Shown in pieces: positions 58,319-64,000 of a stretch of 64,000 nt of DNA. Each line of letters opens with the position of its first letter. The first letter of the stretch is position 1. Origin of the DNA: Nocardioides sp. NBC_00368 (GTDB lineage Bacteria > Actinomycetota > Actinomycetes > Propionibacteriales > Nocardioidaceae); contig NZ_CP107970.1 of the NCBI RefSeq assembly GCF_036090055.1, positions 374,501-438,500 of the forward strand, in the 5' to 3' direction. A program made the translations under genes and the position numbers. The notes below the pieces were generated by a model, which saw only the letters and a program-made list of their open reading frames with translations, ran no database searches and had not been told where the DNA came from.

Positions 58319-60420
58319 GCGTCCACCTTCGCATCATCGCTCTGCGGGACGCCAGTGAGTTCTTCGGGTCCGAGCTCCTCGGGGAGGCCGTCGTGGCGCA
58401 CCACCAGGGACGTGACCGCACGGGTGAGGCAGACGTAGAGGCGGCGCAGGCCGGTCTCGCGGTCGGGCTCGCCGGCCACGATCGCCGTGGGGTCGGAGAC
58501 GACGACGTGGTCGAACTCGAGACCCTTCGCCAGCGAGGCGGGGACCAGGTCCAGATGGGCGTCGAACTCGGTCTCCTCGTCGGCCGCGCTGAGCTCACCG
58601 AGGGCGACCTCGGCGAATGCGAGCCCCGCCTCGGTCAGCTCGGCGCGCACCGTCGCCAGCGCGGCGTCGGGCACGATCAGCCCCACCGACCCGGGCCGGT
58701 CCAACGCGGTCTCGAGCGCCTCCACGACGGTCGCGGAGGTGAAGGTGAGGTCGCCGCGCGCCCGGCGCACCGCGACCGGCGGCTCCAGGTCCGGAGCGAT
58801 GTGGGGCAGGAGGCGGGCGGCGTAGGCGATCACGTCGGCCGGCACCCGGAACCCACGGGTCAGCTGCTCGACATGGCCGTCGGGCTTGCCGAGATGGGCC
58901 AGGGCGTCGGCCCAGGAGGACGAGGCCCACGGCGTGGTCGCCTGGGCGAGGTCGCCCAGGATCGTCAGCGACCCCGTCGTCGAGCGGCGGCCGAGGGCAC
59001 GCAGCATCATCGCGGAGAGATCCTGTGCCTCGTCGGCGACGATGTGGGCCACCGACGGCGTACGGTCGAGCAGGTCGGCGATCTCGTCGAGCAGCACCAG
59101 GTCGGCCAGCGACCAGCGGGCCGCGCCGGCCGACCGCGGCGGCTTCTCCCACAGCAGCGTCTCCCGCTCCGCCTCGTCGAGCACGCCGGCGGCCACCTCC
59201 GCCAGCCACGCCGCGTCGGTGAACAGCCGGAACAGCACCCGGGCCGGCTTGAGGTCCGGCCACAGCGCGGTCGCATAGTCCTTGACCGGCTTCGTCCGCG
59301 CCACCGCGTCGTGCACCCGGTCGTCGGGGGAGTCGCCGGATCGCTCCATCTGCACGAGCACCCGGTGGGCCAGGGCGCGCGGGAGCAGGGCCCGGCCCGC
59401 TGCGTACCGGAGATCGTTGGCACGCAGCCCCTCCACCGCCTCGCGCGCCTCCGAGGCCGGCACCCGCCAGCGTCGCGACCCGCGCGGGACGACCAAGGCC
59501 TCGTCGGGCTCGCCGACATGGGACCAGACCGCCCGGCGGAGCAGCTCGGCCATGCGTACGTCACCCTTGAGCGTGGCAGCGGCAGCGCTCTCCTCGGTGC
59601 GGACCGTGCCGTGGATGGCGACCAGCTCGGCGATCGTCGCCTGCTTGGCCTCGATCTCGCCGAGCGCCGGGAGCACGTCGCGGATGTAGCGCAGGAACGA
59701 GGCGTTGGGGCCGACGATCAGGACCCCGCGCCGGGTCAGCTGGTCGCGGTGCGCGTAGAGGAGGTACGCCGCCCGGTGCAGCCCCACCGCCGTCTTCCCG
59801 GTGCCCGGCGCACCCTGCACGACGATCGTCCGCGACAGGTCGGCGCGGACCAGGACGTCCTGCTCGGGCTGGATGGTGGCCACGATGTCGCGCATCGGCC
59901 CGACGCGCGGCCGTTCGATCTCCGCCTCGAGGATCGCCGAGTGCTCCTGGGTGGGTCCCGCGTCGGTCAACGACTCGTCCTCGAAGGCGGTCAGCTCCCC
60001 GTGGGAGAACCCGTAGCGCCGCCTCCGCGCCAGCCCCATCGGCTCGGTCCGCGACGCCCGGTAGAACGGGACGCTGACCGGTGCCCGCCAGTCGACCACC
60101 ATCGGGTCGCCGGCACTGTCGGTGATGTGGCGGCGCCCGACGTGGAACGACTCGGCTCCCGCGGCCGCGGTCCGGTCGATCCGGCCGAAGAAGAGCGGCA
60201 CCTCCGGGTCGTCCGCGAGCTGCTCGAGCCGGTGCGCGAGCGTCGCGTCGAGGATCTCGGCGCTGACCCAGTTGCCGGCGTCGGAGGAGTCCAGGGACTC
60301 GACCCTCCGGCGCATCCGGGCCAGGTCCTGCCGGGAGGCGTCCAGATGGGCTCGTTCCGCGTCGAGCTCGCCGAGGTGGTCGGGGTTGGCTTTCTCGTCA
60401 GTTGTCCCGTCTATGGGCAT
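58315..60420 (-). CDS. helD: RNA polymerase recycling helicase HelD
   Basis: 701 aa. UvrD-like SF1 ATPase with the HelD N-terminal coiled-coil (ERAHLDASRQDLARMRRRVESL), the diagnostic VVDWRAPVSVPFYRAS, Walker A GAPGTGKTAVGLHR, Walker B VAHIVADEAQDLS and late VVSDPTAI...RLYVCLTRA. HelD prises RNA polymerase off DNA; some actinobacterial forms (HelR) protect against rifamycins, but no rifamycin-associated promoter element is seen. ATG 60420 is plausible; no clear ribosome-binding site. Confidence 0.9.
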   Translation of the reverse strand: MPIDGTTDEKANPDHLGELDAERAHLDASRQDLARMRRRVESLDSSDAGNWVSAEILDATLAHRLEQLADDPEVPLFFGRIDRTAAAGAESFHVGRRHITDSAGDPMVVDWRAPVSVPFYRASRTEPMGLARRRRYGFSHGELTAFEDESLTDAGPTQEHSAILEAEIERPRVGPMRDIVATIQPEQDVLVRADLSRTIVVQGAPGTGKTAVGLHRAAYLLYAHRDQLTRRGVLIVGPNASFLRYIRDVLPALGEIEAKQATIAELVAIHGTVRTEESAAAATLKGDVRMAELLRRAVWSHVGEPDEALVVPRGSRRWRVPASEAREAVEGLRANDLRYAAGRALLPRALAHRVLVQMERSGDSPDDRVHDAVARTKPVKDYATALWPDLKPARVLFRLFTDAAWLAEVAAGVLDEAERETLLWEKPPRSAGAARWSLADLVLLDEIADLLDRTPSVAHIVADEAQDLSAMMLRALGRRSTTGSLTILGDLAQATTPWASSSWADALAHLGKPDGHVEQLTRGFRVPADVIAYAARLLPHIAPDLEPPVAVRRARGDLTFTSATVVEALETALDRPGSVGLIVPDAALATVRAELTEAGLAFAEVALGELSAADEETEFDAHLDLVPASLAKGLEFDHVVVSDPTAIVAGEPDRETGLRRLYVCLTRAVTSLVVRHDGLPEELGPEELTGVPQSDDAKVDA

Positions 60421-60559
60421 GGCTGGTTCATCGCTTCTCCGTGGCGGCCGGGTGATCGATCGGGCGTGGGGTCAAAGGCTCCAAGATAGGCGAGCGCGGA
60501 GCGGCCGCCCAACAGGTTTATCGAGGCGCGTGTTGGGAACCGGGAGGCACAATAAATGC

Positions 60560-60919
60560 GTGAGCCTGTTCGATCGTCTTCGGCGCCGCGGGACGCGGAT
60601 GAGCCGTCCCACCGGCGAGAGCTACACCGGATCCACCCGGGTACGCGCCTCGGATTCCACCGACCAGAAGCATCTCGAGCAGTTCATCGAGACCCGACGG
60701 GGTGTCGAGGGGTTCGTCGAGCCGCGCACCGTCGTCAGCGAGGTCACCCTGCTGCTGGTCGCCCATGACGGTGAGTGGACCAGGCGGCGGGTGCCGTCGG
60801 CGCAGTGGGCGCACAAGTTCGCCAACAAGCACGGGGTCCCGTCCTACGACGCGGCCGTGGTCGGCGTACCGCAGCGGATGCGCGACTACAACCGGCGCCA
60901 GAAGCAGCAGGACCGGTAG
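60560..60919 (+). CDS. Small conserved hypothetical protein
   Basis: 119 aa. Basic N-terminus (FDRLRRRGTRMSRPTGES), then a compact alpha/beta domain (HLEQFIETRRGVEGFVEPRTVVSEVTLLLVAHDGEWTRRRVPSAQWAHKFANKHGVPSYDAAVVG) and a basic tail (RMRDYNRRQKQQDR). Found widely in actinobacteria, sometimes mislabelled oxidoreductase; no catalytic motif is visible. GTG 60560 follows CACAAT at 6 nt, possibly leaderless. Confidence 0.75.
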   Translation: MSLFDRLRRRGTRMSRPTGESYTGSTRVRASDSTDQKHLEQFIETRRGVEGFVEPRTVVSEVTLLLVAHDGEWTRRRVPSAQWAHKFANKHGVPSYDAAVVGVPQRMRDYNRRQKQQDR

Positions 60920-60960
60920 CCACCGACCCGAACTCGCTCGAAACTGTCGGCGCCCGCATC

Positions 60961-60966
60961 TAGTCT
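60961..60966 (+). promoter_or_regulatory. -10 box of ABC transporter operon
   Basis: TAGTCT, 8 nt before GTG 60975; probably leaderless. Confidence 0.5.
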
Positions 60967-60974
60967 TTGCCGAC

Positions 60975-61903
<929 letters not shown>

Positions 61904-61904
<1 letters not shown>

Positions 61905-62734
61905 TGGCCGACTACGCCGACACGGGCCCGGCCACCGCGCCGACGGCGCCCTCGGGGCTGGTCGCCGGTGCCCTGCGGATGGGCGACTACTGGCTCACGG
62001 TCCTGGCGCGCACCTGGAAGGGCGGGGTGATCACCACCTTCGTGACCCCCTTCTTCTACGTCCTGGCGCTGGGGGTGCTGCTGGGCGGGTTCATCGACGC
62101 CGACCCGGCCACGCTCGAGGGTGCCTCGACCTACCTGGCGTTCGTGGCGCCCGGCATGGTCGCCGCCCACGCGATGACCATCGCCTTCTCCGACCTCACC
62201 TATCCCGTCATGGGCATGCTCAAGTGGCAGCGGATCTACTACTCGATGATCGCCGCCCCGCTCGCTCCGTCCCACATCGTCTTGGCCCAGCTCGGCTGGG
62301 TGGTGCTGCGCTCGCTGTTCGCCTGCGGGGTGTTCCTGCTGGTTCTGGCTCCTTTCGGGGTCTTCGAGTCGGCTTGGGGAGTGCTGGCCGCGTGGCTGGT
62401 GCAGGGGCTGGTGGCGCTGGGCTTCGCCACGCCGGTGCTGCTGTTCTCGCTCTCGATCAAGGGCGAGGAGTCCTTCGCGCTGATCTTCCGGCTGGGGATG
62501 ATCCCGCTGACCCTGTTCAGCGGCACCTTCTTCCCGATCGGCAACCTCGGCCCGGTGCTGGAAGGGGTCGCGATGGCCTCGCCCCTGTGGCACGGCGTCG
62601 ACCTGACCCGGATGCTCACCCTCGGCCGGCTCGACTGGGGGATGGTCGCGATCCACGTCGCCTACCTCGGCATCCTGGCCGCCGTGTGCTGGTGGCTGGC
62701 CGTCCGCAAGCTCGCCGAAAGGCTGGTCTCCTGA
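61904..62734 (+). CDS. ABC-2 type permease (first)
   Basis: 276 aa with six predicted transmembrane helices and the ABC-2/NodJ pattern (FVTPFFYVLALGVLLGGFI; FRLGMIPLTLFSGTFFPIGNLG). Starts on the last base of the ATPase stop (TGATG), so it is translationally coupled. Likely pairs with the second permease as a heterodimer. Confidence 0.93.
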
Positions 62735-62735
62735 G

Positions 62736-63548
62736 ATGGCGATCCTCAACGCCGCGGTGAGCACCGCCGTCGCCCGTCCGCTGCGCGGCGGCGAGGCCGC
62801 CCGGCTGCTGCTGTGGCGCAACATCCTCGTCTACCGGCGGGCGTGGCTCGTGTTCGTCACCGGCTTCCTGGAGCCGGTCTTCTACCTCTTCTCGATCGGC
62901 ATCGGCGTCGGCGCGATCGTCACCGGGTTCACCTACGCCGGCGAGCCGATCGAGTATCGCGACTTCGTCGCACCCGGGATGATCGCGGCCTCGGCGATGA
63001 ACGGGGCGCTGCTGGACGCGACGTTCAACTTCTTCTTCAAGCTGAAATACAACAAGCTCTACGACCAGATGCTGGCCACGCCGCTGCGCACGGTCGACAT
63101 CGCCGTCGGCGAGATCCTCTGGAACCAGCTGCGCAGCGGGATCTACGTCGCGGCTTTCCTGGTGATCATGCTCGCGATGGACCTGGTGCACTCCTGGTGG
63201 GCGATCCTGGTCGTGCCCGCAGCGCTGCTGATCGGCTCGGCCTTCGGGGCCGTGGGCATGGCCCTGACCACCTACATGACCTCCTGGCAGGACTTCGAGA
63301 AGATCACCCTCGCGATGATGCCGATGTTCCTGTTCAGCGCCACCTTCTTCCCGGTCACCGCCTACCCGGACTGGCTCCGCTGGGTCGTGGAGGTCACGCC
63401 CCTCTACCGCGGCGTCGTGCTCTGCCGCGAGCTGACCCTCGGGGTGCCGTCGTGGGGGTCGCTGGTCTCGGTCGTCTACCTGCTGGCCTTCGGCGCGATC
63501 GGGCTCGCGGTCGTCCGGCGGCGGCTCGACTCCCTACTCCTCACCTGA
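62736..63548 (+). CDS. ABC-2 type permease (second)
   Basis: 270 aa, six transmembrane helices, NodJ-like (GFLEPVFYLFSIGIGVG; YKLYDQMLATPLRTVDIAVGEILWNQLR; MPMFLFSATFFPVTAYP). It is clearly a paralogue of the preceding permease and starts 1 nt after its stop. Completes the ATPase-permease-permease operon. Confidence 0.93.
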   Translation: MAILNAAVSTAVARPLRGGEAARLLLWRNILVYRRAWLVFVTGFLEPVFYLFSIGIGVGAIVTGFTYAGEPIEYRDFVAPGMIAASAMNGALLDATFNFFFKLKYNKLYDQMLATPLRTVDIAVGEILWNQLRSGIYVAAFLVIMLAMDLVHSWWAILVVPAALLIGSAFGAVGMALTTYMTSWQDFEKITLAMMPMFLFSATFFPVTAYPDWLRWVVEVTPLYRGVVLCRELTLGVPSWGSLVSVVYLLAFGAIGLAVVRRRLDSLLLT

Positions 63549-63619
63549 GGGGCAGCATCTCGCGTCTCATAGGCAGGATCTCCCTCGTGGCGGCCGGGGC
63601 GGACCGTCAGGATTGACCC

Positions 63620-64000
63620 ATGACCCATGACGCGATCACACCCGACACCAAGGACTGGACCTGGGTCCTCGACCGGCCCTGCCCGGAGTGTGGCTTCGTC
63701 GCCGGTGCCGTGACCGCCGACCAGCTCCCCGAGATCGTGCGTGACAACGCGACCTACTGGGAGGTCTACCTCGCCGCCGAGAACGCGCGCGAGCGACCAC
63801 GGCCGGGCGTGTGGTCGGCCCTGGAGTACGGAGCGCACGTACGCGACGTCCACCGCGTCTTCGGCGAGCGGCTGCGGCTGATGCTGGCCGAGGACGAGCC
63901 ACGGTTCGCCAACTGGGACCAGGACGTGACCGCCCGCGAGGACGACTACGCGAGCCAGGACCCGGCGGTCGTGGCCGAGGAGCTGATGGACGCCGCGGAC
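63620..64000 (+). CDS. DinB-like family protein (truncated by window end)
   Basis: 127 codons are visible; the frame is still open at the window edge. Sequence: DWTWVLDRPCPECGFVAG, then a four-helix-bundle start with VWSALEYGAHVRDVHRVFGERLRLML, where the His residues fit the metal site of DinB/YfiT-type proteins. These include mycothiol- or bacillithiol-dependent enzymes; no specific reaction is claimed. ATG 63620. Confidence 0.75.
   Translation, partial: MTHDAITPDTKDWTWVLDRPCPECGFVAGAVTADQLPEIVRDNATYWEVYLAAENARERPRPGVWSALEYGAHVRDVHRVFGERLRLMLAEDEPRFANWDQDVTAREDDYASQDPAVVAEELMDAAD

Noticed and set aside
60420..60559. Rifamycin-associated element controlling helD
   Set aside because: No inverted repeat of the expected type was seen upstream of helD, so rifampicin-linked regulation is not claimed.

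Overview
This is a 64 kb stretch of a high-GC actinobacterial chromosome. The gene order (lipA/lipB/sucB/pepA/gcvT, then thyA/folA/dapA/RNase J/ftsK, then rimO/pgsA/cinA/clgR, then nei/lhr), F420-type enzymes, actinobacterial HelD and frequent leaderless starts point to Nocardioidaceae (Nocardioides or a close relative). That placement is inference; no rRNA or tRNA gene is present.

Layout. 0-6.7 kb: two diverged LppX/LprG-like lipoproteins flank an IS30-family element, a methyltransferase, and DUF4191-lipA-lipB. 6.7-17.5 kb: a conserved metabolic block with sucB (two lipoyl domains, the substrate of LipA/LipB), pepA, gcvT, a PhzF-like isomerase, thyA, folA, an F420 oxidoreductase, dapA and RNase J. 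17.5-23.1 kb: a hairpin-rich spacer, a YhhN lysoplasmalogenase, ftsK and an unusually long RodZ-like protein. 23.1-31.9 kb: an accessory block that splits the usual ftsK...rimO-pgsA cluster. It holds a secreted GH16 glucanase with its LacI regulator, a citrate-type two-component system and the TctCBA tricarboxylate transporter with a universal stress protein. 31.9-37.4 kb: rimO, pgsA, a secreted ExeM-type nuclease, cinA, clgR and an 80-aa orphan. 37.4-38.7 kb: a MITE-like element and an IS481-family element, stacked at a CTAG where two convergent genes end. 38.7-44.1 kb: nei-type glycosylase and lhr, the latter with a palindromic repeat cluster inside its reading frame. 44.1-47.4 kb: an ATPase, a MocR regulator and an amino acid permease. 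47.4-54.4 kb: a tightly coupled P450-ALDH-acyl-CoA ligase-SDR operon divergent from a flavin monooxygenase, then a PPOX-fold protein. 54.4-56.2 kb: tandem repeats, a highly structured non-coding segment and a DUF222/HNH nuclease. 56.2-64 kb: a hypothetical membrane-anchored protein, a racemase, a GNAT acetyltransferase, HelD, a small conserved protein, an ABC-2 exporter and a truncated DinB-like gene.

Functional themes: lipoate attachment next to its 2-oxoacid dehydrogenase target; beta-glucan degradation and tricarboxylate uptake under candidate CRP/GlxR-like sites; and a possible oxidation-to-CoA pathway (P450, alcohol dehydrogenase, aldehyde dehydrogenase, CoA ligase). At least fifteen genes have a TANNNT box exactly 6-7 nt before the start codon, so much of this window is probably transcribed as leaderless mRNA from many individual promoters.
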